Below are positions 24,929 through 32,573 of a stretch of DNA of 36,365 bases, piece by piece. The translations under genes were made by a program, and so were the position numbers. The stretch lies in NCBI GenBank assembly GCA_965603365.1, contig CBFDCR010000054.1, positions 1-36,365 of the forward strand. Reading direction: 5' to 3'. The first letter of the stretch is position 1; each line of letters opens with the position of its first letter. The stretch is from JAHELQ01 sp965603365. Lineage in GTDB: Bacteria > Acidobacteriota > Aminicenantia > UBA2199. The notes beneath the pieces were generated by a model, which saw nothing but the letters and a program-made list of their open reading frames with translations, did no database searches and was not told the origin of the DNA.

Positions 24929-26150
24929 TTTTTTTTAGATAATCTCCAAATTGCATCAATTGGTCCGGCCACGACTCTTGCTTCATCGCTTCCTCATTGA
25001 AGTCGATCACAGTAAAATTGTGGGCACAATATGCGATTCGATTTCTCACCATCCGGCTCAATAGATCTTCCCCATTGCCAAAGCTTTCAACCAGGATGGC
25101 AAAATAAGAAGCGATGGGGGAATACAATATCTTTTCCACTTGCGCCTCTTCTATTGGATTTTCATTGATGATGCGCAGCTCTGCCAACTCGATATCACCG
25201 GAGTCGGCAGTGATCAGGTCTTCGATCCATTTGTTATTTTCTGCCAGCGGGTTCGGAAAAACCAGATACCGCTGTTTTAAAAATTTGATCTGACTTAAAT
25301 TTAAATTTTGATATACCCCTTTGTCATCTGGATCAAATTCGTCGGCTTCGACCCATTCGATGCGGTAAGATTGGGGCTCGGTGGAGAAGTGGAGTAACTC
25401 TTTTATTTTTATAAGATTCTTGGCTAACGACAGGTCTCTAATTTTTTCGACTCTTTCCTTAAAGAATCCCGCTTCATCTTCCTGGGGATATACGTCTAAT
25501 CGGTTGAGAAATAGATAAAAATAAAACATAACCGCAATGGATTGAAAATCCTTCTCAATCTCATTGTTCAGCAGAAGGTAGGGCCTGAAATCCAGCAGTT
25601 CACGAAGCTCGACATTGGACAGTTCATTCAACCGAAGGGTCACCGCCTCTTGCCGGGCTTTCATCAATAGGAGGGAGAGATAGATATTAAACCGATATGG
25701 ACTGGTAAAACTTTTGGGAAATGAAAAAGTCATCATCTCGCCTAAATTGCGAAAGCTCATCTTCGCCAATTTATCCAGAATGATGACCAATTTCCCCGTC
25801 TCACTATGATTCCGGTTGGCCTTGCTGAACGTTTGAATAACCTCTTGCAGGGCCGTAATCTGATATTCGTTGAAGGGATCGCTGGCTGTCCCCATATTTT
25901 TATAGATTCCGGCCAATTCTTCTTCGATCCGACGATTAAAATCGGAGAAAATATTTCCTTCGGTCTTCCGGATGTTCTGATCTGAAGATACGGTATTAAC
26001 TCTATCTACATTGGTTTGCGACTGATCGCCGTCCCCTCCGTTTTCTTCTTGCCCCCCCCAGGGAATAAACAGATAGGCCATAAACAGGATGGTGGCCACC
26101 GCCATAAAAATCAACAACGCCGTATCCCTCTTTTCTTTATTCTTAAACAT
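24918..26150 (-). CDS. Single-pass membrane protein of unknown function
   Basis: 410 residues with a basic head (MFKNKEKRD), one membrane helix (about 10-30) and a long, mostly helical charged domain outside. Nothing resembles a named family, and no enzyme motif was found. The segment around residues 100-230 (LVIILDKLAKMSF, YLSLLLMKARQEAVTLRLNEL) is helical and Leu-rich; the rest has many Glu/Asp. It has its own promoter and ends inside the 3' end of the C69 gene on the other strand, so the two messages overlap by 11 nt. Confidence 0.7.
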   Translation of the reverse strand: MFKNKEKRDTALLIFMAVATILFMAYLFIPWGGQEENGGDGDQSQTNVDRVNTVSSDQNIRKTEGNIFSDFNRRIEEELAGIYKNMGTASDPFNEYQITALQEVIQTFSKANRNHSETGKLVIILDKLAKMSFRNLGEMMTFSFPKSFTSPYRFNIYLSLLLMKARQEAVTLRLNELSNVELRELLDFRPYLLLNNEIEKDFQSIAVMFYFYLFLNRLDVYPQEDEAGFFKERVEKIRDLSLAKNLIKIKELLHFSTEPQSYRIEWVEADEFDPDDKGVYQNLNLSQIKFLKQRYLVFPNPLAENNKWIEDLITADSGDIELAELRIINENPIEEAQVEKILYSPIASYFAILVESFGNGEDLLSRMVRNRIAYCAHNFTVIDFNEEAMKQESWPDQLMQFGDYLKKINL

Positions 26151-26181
26151 TTAACATTCACACCCACTATTATAACGTTTT

Positions 26182-26210
26182 ATTATAATACATTGTTCAA
26201 AATTCTACAA
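26182..26210 (-). promoter_or_regulatory. Promoter of the 410-residue membrane protein gene
   Basis: On the minus strand TTGTAG (26210-26205), a 17-bp spacer, then a perfect TATAAT (26187-26182), about 30 nt before the ATG at 26150. Confidence 0.55.
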
Positions 26211-26234
26211 ATCAAATTTGCCGAAATTTTGGTC

Positions 26235-26297
26235 TGGTATAATCGTCGGATTTTTGTATTTCCTCCGGTTTTTTTATTTCAAAATTTATGGTATGAT
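26235..26297 (+). promoter_or_regulatory. Two extended -10 promoters upstream of the lipoprotein gene
   Basis: TGGTATAAT (26235-26243) and TGGTATGAT (26289-26297) both fit the extended -10 form TG-N-TATNAT. Neither has a good -35. The second lies about 79 nt before the ATG at 26376. Confidence 0.45.
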
Positions 26298-26375
26298 AGG
26301 AGTTCATCATTTTAACACAATAAAAATGAGAACATTTTATGCGTGGTTTCGTAAAATCTTTTTGGAGGAGTTAAC

Positions 26376-27392
26376 ATGAAAAAGTTATTGACTATTTTTA
26401 CGGTCTCTTGTTTGGCGGTTGCCTTGATGATCTTCTCGGCCTGCGGGAAGGAAAAAGCAGCCGGGGGAGAAAATCTTCTGACCCTGATCCCGGAGGATGC
26501 TTCCGGTATATTTGTCATCGATTTTAAAAAGGCCAGCAGCCTGCCCATTTATGATCAGATGATGGAGGATTTAAAGAAGAAGGAACCGAAAGAGGCGAAG
26601 GGGCCGTTCAAGAGCTATGATGATTTTGTAACAAAAACCGGTATTGATCCCAAGAAGGATCTCCACGCCATGGCCGTTGGCCTTTTTGGTGACATTGGCA
26701 AGATGGAAGGCAAAGGCTCTCCCGATTTTGCCATGGTGTTAGATGTGAATTACGACAAAGATACTTTTCTCGGTCTGCTGAAAGAGAATAATGTACCCAT
26801 GACCGAAGAGAACTTCAAGGATCTGACGGTATACGGCATCGACGATGGCGAGGGCCAGAAAGTAAACTTTTCTTTTATGAGCGACTCCCTCTTTGCCATT
26901 GGCAGGGGTGAGAAACTCCAACAGGTGATTGACCTGTTTAAAGGAACCGGAAAGAGCGTTCTGGATAACCCTGACAAGAAAGGTTACCTCAAAGAACTCA
27001 AGTCGGATGCTGTTTTCTCCTTTATGATTGATCTTCCTGACGAAGTAAAGAAGGTTCAGGGAGAGGGCTCTCCCTTTTCGGTAGATTTAACCAAAGCGGA
27101 ATCGGTGCTGGGTTTTGTGGATTATGCCGCCGATGCCTGGAATGGTGAGATGAGACTGATTTCCAAAGATGAGGAGACCAACAAACAGATCGTCTCGGTA
27201 TTAAATGGTCTGAAGGGCATGGGGGCAATGGCAGGTCCAGAGGTAGGAGAATTGGTTAGCAATATCAATTTAACCGCTGCCGCCGATCACATCAAATTGA
27301 CCTTTTCTATTTCCAACGAACTGGTGAAAAAGCTGCAGGAGAAGGCCAAACAGAAGAGTCAGGGGATGGCACCGCCGCCGCCGACCGAATGA
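26376..27392 (+). CDS. Lipoprotein of unknown function
   Basis: 338 residues with lipobox IFSACG (Cys near residue 23) after a hydrophobic leader, and TTTGGAGGAG before the ATG. The mature part begins NLLTLIPEDASGIFVIDFKKA and alternates strands and helices, with FAMVLDVNYDKDTFLGLLKEN and LFAIGRGEKLQQVIDLFKG. This is the pattern of lipoproteins in which a duplicated alpha/beta fold starts with 'IPEDA..' and 'ID'. It ends in a Pro-rich MAPPPPTE tail. I know no function. It stands alone, with a STAS protein gene 97 nt downstream that has its own promoter. Confidence 0.78.
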   Translation: MKKLLTIFTVSCLAVALMIFSACGKEKAAGGENLLTLIPEDASGIFVIDFKKASSLPIYDQMMEDLKKKEPKEAKGPFKSYDDFVTKTGIDPKKDLHAMAVGLFGDIGKMEGKGSPDFAMVLDVNYDKDTFLGLLKENNVPMTEENFKDLTVYGIDDGEGQKVNFSFMSDSLFAIGRGEKLQQVIDLFKGTGKSVLDNPDKKGYLKELKSDAVFSFMIDLPDEVKKVQGEGSPFSVDLTKAESVLGFVDYAADAWNGEMRLISKDEETNKQIVSVLNGLKGMGAMAGPEVGELVSNINLTAAADHIKLTFSISNELVKKLQEKAKQKSQGMAPPPPTE

Positions 27393-27426
27393 AGTAGAAA
27401 ATCTATTATTTTTAAGCCCTGATTGA

Positions 27427-27455
27427 TTGAAAAATGGGCTGCAGTATGCTATAAA
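27427..27455 (+). promoter_or_regulatory. Promoter of the STAS protein gene
   Basis: TTGAAA (27427-27432), a 17-bp spacer, TATAAA (27450-27455). The start near 27462 leaves a 27-nt leader with AAAGGAG. Confidence 0.65.
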
Positions 27456-27488
27456 ACTGTATAAAACTTTTGCAAAGGAGAAATTAAG

Positions 27489-27827
27489 ATGAAGATCGAA
27501 AAGAGGCAAAAAGATGATGTCTTAATCTTGGATTTGAAAGGGAAAATCCTGATTGGTTCCGGGATCGACGAACTGAGAGCTGCCATAAATACAGCCATCA
27601 AAGAGGGGAATACAAACTTGTTATTGAATTTTAAAGAAGTCCCCTACCTCGATTCCACCGGCTTAGGTGAAGTGGTCAGGACTTACACGTCGGCCAAAAA
27701 TGCCGGGGGAATGGTCAAGATCATTAATTTGACCCAGAAGGTGCAGGACCTCCTGTCGGTGACAAAACTCATCACCGTGTTTGACACCTTTGAGGATGAA
27801 GATAAAGCTGTAGAAAGCTTTAAATAA
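27489..27827 (+). CDS. STAS-domain anti-sigma-factor antagonist (SpoIIAA-like)
   Basis: 112 residues, a single STAS domain of normal length. The phospho-acceptor region reads YLDSTGLG with Ser56 in the usual place, and G18 and NFKEV match the fold. Such proteins bind an anti-sigma factor or a kinase and are switched by serine phosphorylation. No RsbW-like kinase, phosphatase or sigma factor lies nearby, so its partner is elsewhere. It has its own promoter and AAAGGAG, and is followed by the membrane protein gene after 47 nt. Confidence 0.9.
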   Translation: MKIEKRQKDDVLILDLKGKILIGSGIDELRAAINTAIKEGNTNLLLNFKEVPYLDSTGLGEVVRTYTSAKNAGGMVKIINLTQKVQDLLSVTKLITVFDTFEDEDKAVESFK

Positions 27828-27874
27828 CCCTTCATCCTGATTGCAGGAAGTCATAGACAGAAATTGAATAATCA

Positions 27875-29590
27875 GTGGGAAAAAGTACAAAGTATTTTTT
27901 CGCCCTGTTTCTGCTATTTGTCGTTTTTTTCTCCTTTTCCACCAACCTGGCCAAACGGCAGGGGGGTGGGTTTATATCTGACGGTGCTTCTTATTTTGCC
28001 ATTATCCAGAGCCTGGCCTTTGACCTGGATTTAGAGTATACCCGAGAGGATATCATCCGCATCCGGCAGCGGTTCTGGGCGGGGCCGATCGGGTTGTTCT
28101 TAAAAAAGGGGGACGGCGGTAAAATCTACTATTCCAAATCCTTCGTCTATCCCCTGTTTGCCGCACCTTTTTTCCGAATCTTCGACGTGAACGGTATCCT
28201 GTTGTTTAACGGCCTGATGCTCTTCCTGTCCGTGCTCATGGCGTTTCTGCTGCTCCGTCAGTATTATGCCCCGAAGAGGAGCCTGATCTTTGCCGCTGTC
28301 TTTATTATGGCCACGGTAATACCGGTTTACATCTGGTGGATCCAGGCCGATCTCTTCAATTTTTTTGCGATATTCACGGGCCTGTTCTTTTTCTTCTATC
28401 GATTTAAAAATCCCCGCTGGTTTTACCTGTCGGCCTTGTTTTTGGCGGCTGCGGTGTTCTCCAAGCCCTCCAACATCGTGCCCATCGGGATCGTCTACCT
28501 GCTGCTGCTCAAACAGAAACAGTGGAAAAGGTTTATTCTCCTCTCGTTGATTTCGATGATCATTTGTTCCGCTTTCCTGATGTTTAACTATACCCAGACG
28601 GGAGAATGGAACTATATGGGCGGCGAGCGGCGCTCCTTTCACGGCCGGTATCCCTATGAAAAGCCGGAAAATAAGTTTGACCTGGGCTACAAGATGACGG
28701 CGGATGACTACTGGCAGCGTTTCTATCTCTCCCCCCATATGGCGCTTTTGAATGTGTTTTACTTTGTTTTTGGCCGCTTCACCGGTATATTCATCTATTT
28801 TTTCCCGGCTGTTTTCATTCTGCTTCTCTTTTTCTTTCAGCCAAAAATCCCGGAAGATTGGTTTATGTTGACCGCCATTATCGCCGCCATCCTGATTTAT
28901 CTCCTGCTCGATCCGGGAAACTACTTCGGCGGCTGCGGTTCGGTGGGAAACCGCTATTTCTTAAATATCTTCCCCCTGTTTTTTTTCCTGGGTTTTAAAA
29001 ACAGGATCTTTAAATTCTCCCTGATTCCGGCAGCGGTGTCCCTGATCTTTCTTTCCGGTGTATACGCAGACAGCCTGCACCATTCCACCCCGGTCAGGAC
29101 CGCCGGCATGTCTTTTCCCATCAGGCTGTTTCCCCCGGAGAAGACCCAGTACCAGACCCTGCAGCCCAATGAAAATCCCCGGGCCTTTGGCCAATTGCTC
29201 CGCCATGGGCAGAGGAAGTACTGGGTTCATTTTCTCAATGATCACTACTGGCCGGTTGAGGAAGATGCCTTCTGGACCCATTCTAACTTAACCGCCGAAC
29301 TCTTTATCGCCGTTCCCGGGGAATTCAAGGAATTTGAGGTGATGATCAAGAACAATCCCCTGGACAGCAACGTGACGATCCAGGTGGAACACCAGCGTAA
29401 AGTACTCCACCTTCTCCCCAACCAGCAGGCAGAGGTGAGGTTCAAGAATGTGAACGGTTTGAGAATAAAGAATCGGCGGATTTATCTGGTAAAGGTCAGG
29501 AGCGAGCGTTCTTACTGTCCCAATTTTGCCGACCCCGACAACGAAGATCGACGCCGGTTGGGGGTCAATGTTCATATCGGTTTTAATTGA
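27875..29590 (+). CDS. Multi-spanning GT-C-like membrane protein
   Basis: 571 residues from a GTG at 27875; no clear ribosome-binding site. About ten hydrophobic segments lie between residues 7 and 395. The first loop holds FISDGASYFAIIQSLAFDLDLEY, the D/E-containing loop typical of GT-C glycosyltransferases that use lipid-phosphate sugars. Near residue 350 comes GGCGSVGNRYFLNIFPLFF, also typical of such proteins. The last 170 residues are soluble and beta-rich. The reaction is unknown; a polyprenyl-phosphate-linked sugar donor is an inference. Asparagine synthase follows after 9 nt, probably in the same transcript, which would fit envelope polysaccharide work. Confidence 0.72.
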   Translation: MGKSTKYFFALFLLFVVFFSFSTNLAKRQGGGFISDGASYFAIIQSLAFDLDLEYTREDIIRIRQRFWAGPIGLFLKKGDGGKIYYSKSFVYPLFAAPFFRIFDVNGILLFNGLMLFLSVLMAFLLLRQYYAPKRSLIFAAVFIMATVIPVYIWWIQADLFNFFAIFTGLFFFFYRFKNPRWFYLSALFLAAAVFSKPSNIVPIGIVYLLLLKQKQWKRFILLSLISMIICSAFLMFNYTQTGEWNYMGGERRSFHGRYPYEKPENKFDLGYKMTADDYWQRFYLSPHMALLNVFYFVFGRFTGIFIYFFPAVFILLLFFFQPKIPEDWFMLTAIIAAILIYLLLDPGNYFGGCGSVGNRYFLNIFPLFFFLGFKNRIFKFSLIPAAVSLIFLSGVYADSLHHSTPVRTAGMSFPIRLFPPEKTQYQTLQPNENPRAFGQLLRHGQRKYWVHFLNDHYWPVEEDAFWTHSNLTAELFIAVPGEFKEFEVMIKNNPLDSNVTIQVEHQRKVLHLLPNQQAEVRFKNVNGLRIKNRRIYLVKVRSERSYCPNFADPDNEDRRRLGVNVHIGFN

Positions 29591-29599
29591 CGAAAGCAG

Positions 29600-31510
29600 A
29601 TGTGCGGCATTTGCGGCTTTTACCAGATCTCTCCTGAAGCGGATGAAGCGGTTCTCCGCGCCATGAACGACCGGATCGTCCACCGGGGGCCCGACGACGA
29701 AGGGTATTACTTTACCGGTAAGGTGGGATTGGCCGCCCGAAGGCTCAGCATCATCGACCTGGTGACCGGCCACCAGCCCCTCCCTTCCCATTCAAAAAAG
29801 AGCTGGATCACCTACAACGGCGAGGTGTACAATTTTATGGAGCTGCGCCAGGAACTGGAGAGTCGGGGCTGCCGGTTCAGGACCAATACCGATACCGAGG
29901 TGATTGTCAATCTCTACGAGGTGTACGGCCTCGATTTTGTCCAAAAACTCCGGGGCATGTTTGCCTTTGCAATTTATGATGCCCCGCATGACCGGTTGAT
30001 ACTGGCCCGCGACCATGTCGGTATCAAGCCCCTCTACTACTGCCTGGGACCGCAAGAGGGCAGCCTGGTTTTCGGCTCGGAAATTAAATCCATCTTAGAG
30101 TATCCCGGCCTGGACCGGGAACTGGATGCCGAGGCCCTGGACCTGTTCCTGACCCTGGAGTACATACCGGCTCCCTACTCCATTTTTAAGCATATCCGTA
30201 AACTGCCGGCCGGTCATATCCTGGTCTATGAAAAGGGCAGCATCACGATTCGTTCCTATTGGGATGCGGCGGACCGGGCGGAGGGGGCGGACAGGAGGCG
30301 ATTGGGCGCCGGCGATATCGATGGTTTAAGGGAACAATTTCGGCACCTGCTGCGGGAGGCGGTGGAAATACGCCTGATTTCGGATGTGCCGCTGGGGGCA
30401 TTTCTGTCCGGCGGCATCGATTCCAGTGCCATCGTGTCGGCGATGTCCGGCCTGTGTTCCCGGCCGGTTAAGACCTTCTCCATCGGTTTTGAAGAGAAAT
30501 CCTACAGCGAACTGAAATACTCGCAGATGGTATCGGAAAAATTTCATACCGACCACCATATCCGAAAACTGTCGCCCGACATCAATGAACTGGTCTTCTA
30601 CCTGGCGGATTTCATGTGCGAGCCGCTGGGGGATTTTTCCAACTTCCCCACCTACCTGGTCTCCAAAATCGCCCGGGAGCAAGTCACGGTGGTGCTCTCC
30701 GGCGACGGCGGCGACGAGATCTTCGGCGGTTACGAGCACTATATTGCCCAGAAGATCGCCCGGTTTATTGATTTCTCCCTGTTCCGTCCCTTCCATAAAC
30801 TCCTGGCTAAGGCCACTCACCTCTTCTCCCCGTCGGAATTAAAGAAGGGCACCGTCAACCGCATCAAACGCTTCAGCGAAGGGCTGGAAAACTCTTATAT
30901 CGACCGTCATTTCCGCTGGATGCTCTTTCTCTCCCATTTCCAGAAGACCCGGTTGTACAGTCCAGATTTCTTTCAGAAACGATTTTTAAGGGCTCTGCCG
31001 GACCGGATTCCTTTTGATCGCTATTTTGAAAAGAGCCGGGGATTTAGCGGAATCAACCGGGACCTCTACCTGGATCTCAAGACCTACCTGGTGGACAATA
31101 TCCTGGTCAAGGTGGACCGCATGAGCATGGCCACCTCCTTAGAGACCCGGGTGCCGCTGCTGGACTATAAGATGGTGGAATTCGCCTTTTCCCTGCCGCC
31201 CGCCTTTAAGCTGCGGGGAAATCAAACCAAGTGGTTCTTCAAACGGGCCATGGAGGGGATACTGCCCCCTGAGATTATCTACCGCCAAAAAGAGGGATTT
31301 TCCATCCCCATTAAAAACTGGCTTAAAAGTGAGCTCAAAGACTTGATGCTGGAGTACCTGTCGGAGAGACGCATTAAAGAGGCGGGACTTTTCAATTATC
31401 CATACGTAAAAAGAATGGTGACCGAACATCTGCAGAACAAACAGAACCACGCCCACCGCCTGTGGACCATCATCCTCTTCAACCTCTGGCGAGAGAGATT
31501 CCTGGCATAA
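29600..31510 (+). CDS. asnB: Asparagine synthase (glutamine-hydrolysing)
   Basis: 636 residues. Cys2 of MCGICGFYQ is the Ntn glutaminase nucleophile, followed by HRGPDDEG, RLSIIDL and YNGEVYNF. The synthase half has the ATP-pyrophosphatase loop SGGIDSS (270-276), then SGDGGDEIFGGY and the segment LVKVDRMSMATSLETRVPLLD. It makes asparagine from aspartate, or amidates a related carboxylate. Homologues in surface-polysaccharide clusters amidate sugar acids, and the GT-C-like neighbour permits that reading. It starts 9 nt after that gene, so they are probably co-transcribed. Its last codons overlap an antisense small ORF. Confidence 0.94.
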   Translation: MCGICGFYQISPEADEAVLRAMNDRIVHRGPDDEGYYFTGKVGLAARRLSIIDLVTGHQPLPSHSKKSWITYNGEVYNFMELRQELESRGCRFRTNTDTEVIVNLYEVYGLDFVQKLRGMFAFAIYDAPHDRLILARDHVGIKPLYYCLGPQEGSLVFGSEIKSILEYPGLDRELDAEALDLFLTLEYIPAPYSIFKHIRKLPAGHILVYEKGSITIRSYWDAADRAEGADRRRLGAGDIDGLREQFRHLLREAVEIRLISDVPLGAFLSGGIDSSAIVSAMSGLCSRPVKTFSIGFEEKSYSELKYSQMVSEKFHTDHHIRKLSPDINELVFYLADFMCEPLGDFSNFPTYLVSKIAREQVTVVLSGDGGDEIFGGYEHYIAQKIARFIDFSLFRPFHKLLAKATHLFSPSELKKGTVNRIKRFSEGLENSYIDRHFRWMLFLSHFQKTRLYSPDFFQKRFLRALPDRIPFDRYFEKSRGFSGINRDLYLDLKTYLVDNILVKVDRMSMATSLETRVPLLDYKMVEFAFSLPPAFKLRGNQTKWFFKRAMEGILPPEIIYRQKEGFSIPIKNWLKSELKDLMLEYLSERRIKEAGLFNYPYVKRMVTEHLQNKQNHAHRLWTIILFNLWRERFLA

Positions 31511-31686
31511 CCCCGATTTCCAATGCTGCCGTCTCCGTCACCGCTTTTCCTGCCTTTTAATCCCAATGCCGACTTAAGTGTGATGGAGGCATCCTTCATC
31601 CCCACATCCTCTCTACTGCTTCCCGCTAATTCTTTTAATTCTTTGGGTTTAACACTATCTTTTTTCTCTCTTTTTAAAATAGACAT
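31396..31686 (-). CDS. Small Lys-rich ORF, antisense to the asnB 3' end
   Basis: A 96-residue frame with GGAGG 7 nt before its ATG, an ideal ribosome-binding site. The first 60 residues (SILKREKKDSVKPKELKELA, then MKDASITLKSALGLKGRK, then GDGDGSIGN) look like real coding: Lys/Glu-rich, then a Gly-rich stretch. The last 35 are antisense to asnB and rich in Arg, Trp and Cys, which suggests readthrough into non-coding sequence or a lost stop. It is not similar to a family I know. It may be a small basic protein or the precursor of a modified peptide. No modification enzyme is adjacent. Confidence 0.45.
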   Translation of the reverse strand: MSILKREKKDSVKPKELKELAGSSREDVGMKDASITLKSALGLKGRKSGDGDGSIGNRGYARNLSRQRLKRMMVHRRWAWFCLFCRCSVTILFTYG

Positions 31687-31759
31687 TGTATGGCCTCCGT
31701 TTTATCACTTTTATCTTATAAAATCATCACGTTTTGCCGCAGATCTATGACTCGGGACG

Positions 31760-31906
31760 TCACCGCTGATACTCCAGATTACAACTGTTTACGAAGTAAG
31801 GTTTTTCTCGAAAAGTACATTTAGCCAGTTTTTTCAGGAATGATGGGGCTTTCCGTGCCCTTAAGCGGTTACGGATTGTCCCCATTATTTCCATTATCTG
31901 TCTCAA
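31760..31906 (-). CDS. Small ORF (48 residues) with strong ribosome-binding site
   Basis: A TTG start at 31906 lies 6 nt after AGGAGG. The frame is open further up to an ATG at 32011 (83 residues), but that start has no ribosome-binding site and overlaps the XRE operator. The short product reads MRQIMEIMGTIRNRLRARKA and continues with SFLKKLAKCTFREKPYF, with two cysteines and a basic bias. The next small ORF follows 73 nt downstream on the same strand. No family is recognised. A regulated small toxin or peptide is possible, as is a chance frame in decayed DNA. Confidence 0.35.
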   Translation of the reverse strand: MRQIMEIMGTIRNRLRARKAPSFLKKLAKCTFREKPYFVNSCNLEYQR

Positions 31907-32010
31907 ACTGTACCTCCTGATGACACAATCAATACCACAGGGGGAATTTACTAACATTTTGGAGAGTACTTTCAATAGTTGGTTTCCGGTTCTTTTCTCT
32001 GGTTTTTTCA

Positions 32011-32030
32011 TGTTATGAAAGGTTATAACA
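32011..32030. promoter_or_regulatory. Palindrome at the end of the XRE gene
   Basis: TGTTAT-N8-ATAACA. It covers the stop codon of the XRE gene and the first base of an ATG that could start the small ORF downstream. It may be an operator or a minor hairpin. Confidence 0.35.
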
Positions 32031-32289
32031 TCGATGAAAATGTAGCCGGAGGGGGTGGGAATGTGTAAAAGCCCCGTGTCCGGTGGTGCTCTGGCTTGAG
32101 AGAGCCAGCTAAGGCACTGAGCACCTTAAAGGGTGGATGGCTGTTCTGTCTCTCATATTTCCCATAGGCATCCTTCCTGAGTCCCAGGAGGCGCCCCATT
32201 TCGGCCTGGTTTTTGTTCAGCCGTTCTCTTAACTCCCTTAACCGGCGGCCGATTTCCTCTGTAGATTGACTTTTTGCTTTTTCCTTCAT
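32023..32289 (-). CDS. XRE-family HTH regulator, short or C-terminally damaged
   Basis: 88 residues from ATG 32289. The helix-turn-helix reads NQAEMGRLLGLRKDAYGKYERQ (about 30-51), preceded by IGRRLRELRERLN. After SALAG the usual tail of the family is replaced by Pro-rich sequence (FYTFPPPPATF), and one of the other frames here resembles TGHG-type XRE endings, so a frameshift or deletion is likely. The ATG has no ribosome-binding site and lies 6 nt after a -10 box, so the message is probably leaderless. It sits divergent to the nuclease gene over the 20-bp array, and the small ORFs follow it. It may repress one or both. Confidence 0.75.
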   Translation of the reverse strand: MKEKAKSQSTEEIGRRLRELRERLNKNQAEMGRLLGLRKDAYGKYERQNSHPPFKVLSALAGSLKPEHHRTRGFYTFPPPPATFSSML

Positions 32290-32295
32290 ACACCA

Positions 32296-32321
32296 ATGAT
32301 AGGGGAACCCCCCCCTGTCAA
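32296..32321 (-). promoter_or_regulatory. XRE promoter with a G8 tract in the spacer
   Basis: On the minus strand TTGACA (32321-32316) and TATCAT (32301-32296) are separated by 14 bp made of G8-TTCCCC. Fourteen is short of the best 17, so slippage in the G tract could tune the promoter. The -10 ends 6 nt before the ATG. Confidence 0.5.
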
Positions 32322-32349
32322 GAGGATTTCCCGCTTCTAAAGAGGAATT

Positions 32350-32469
32350 TCCGAACCATATTCCGATTTTCCCAAATTTTCCCACAAATTCCTACTCTAA
32401 TTCCGAAAATCCTACTTTAGTTCCGATGATCCTACTTTATTTCCCTAAATCCTACCCTAAGGCGGAAAA
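32350..32469. repeat. Array of 20-bp phased repeats
   Basis: Four clear units start at 32390, 32410, 32430 and 32450, for example TCCTACTTTAGTTCCGATGA, with shared TCCTAC...TTCC. Two weaker units start at 32350 and 32370. The period is exactly 20 bp, about two helical turns. It lies between the divergent XRE and nuclease genes, upstream of both promoters, and looks like a multi-site operator or iteron set. Confidence 0.7.
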
Positions 32470-32501
32470 TCCCTCCCCTCTCTCAACCTCAAGTCTAATA
32501 A

Positions 32502-32530
32502 TTGACATTATCCCCAATAAATATTACATT
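32502..32530 (+). promoter_or_regulatory. Promoter of the PD-(D/E)XK gene
   Basis: TTGACA (32502-32507), a 17-bp spacer, TACATT (32525-32530). The start near 32537 leaves a leader of about 37 nt, with an 8-codon open frame at 32547 before the gene. Confidence 0.6.
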
Positions 32531-32573
32531 TACAGCGAGGTAAAGAATGGACGACAGGAGTCGGAGAATATAG

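Noticed and set aside
31523..31750. 75-codon plus-strand frame after asnB
   Set aside because: No ribosome-binding site; the opposite strand has a better small ORF with GGAGG.
32350..32469. CRISPR array
   Set aside because: Units are 20 bp, contiguous and degenerate, with no unique spacers and no cas genes.
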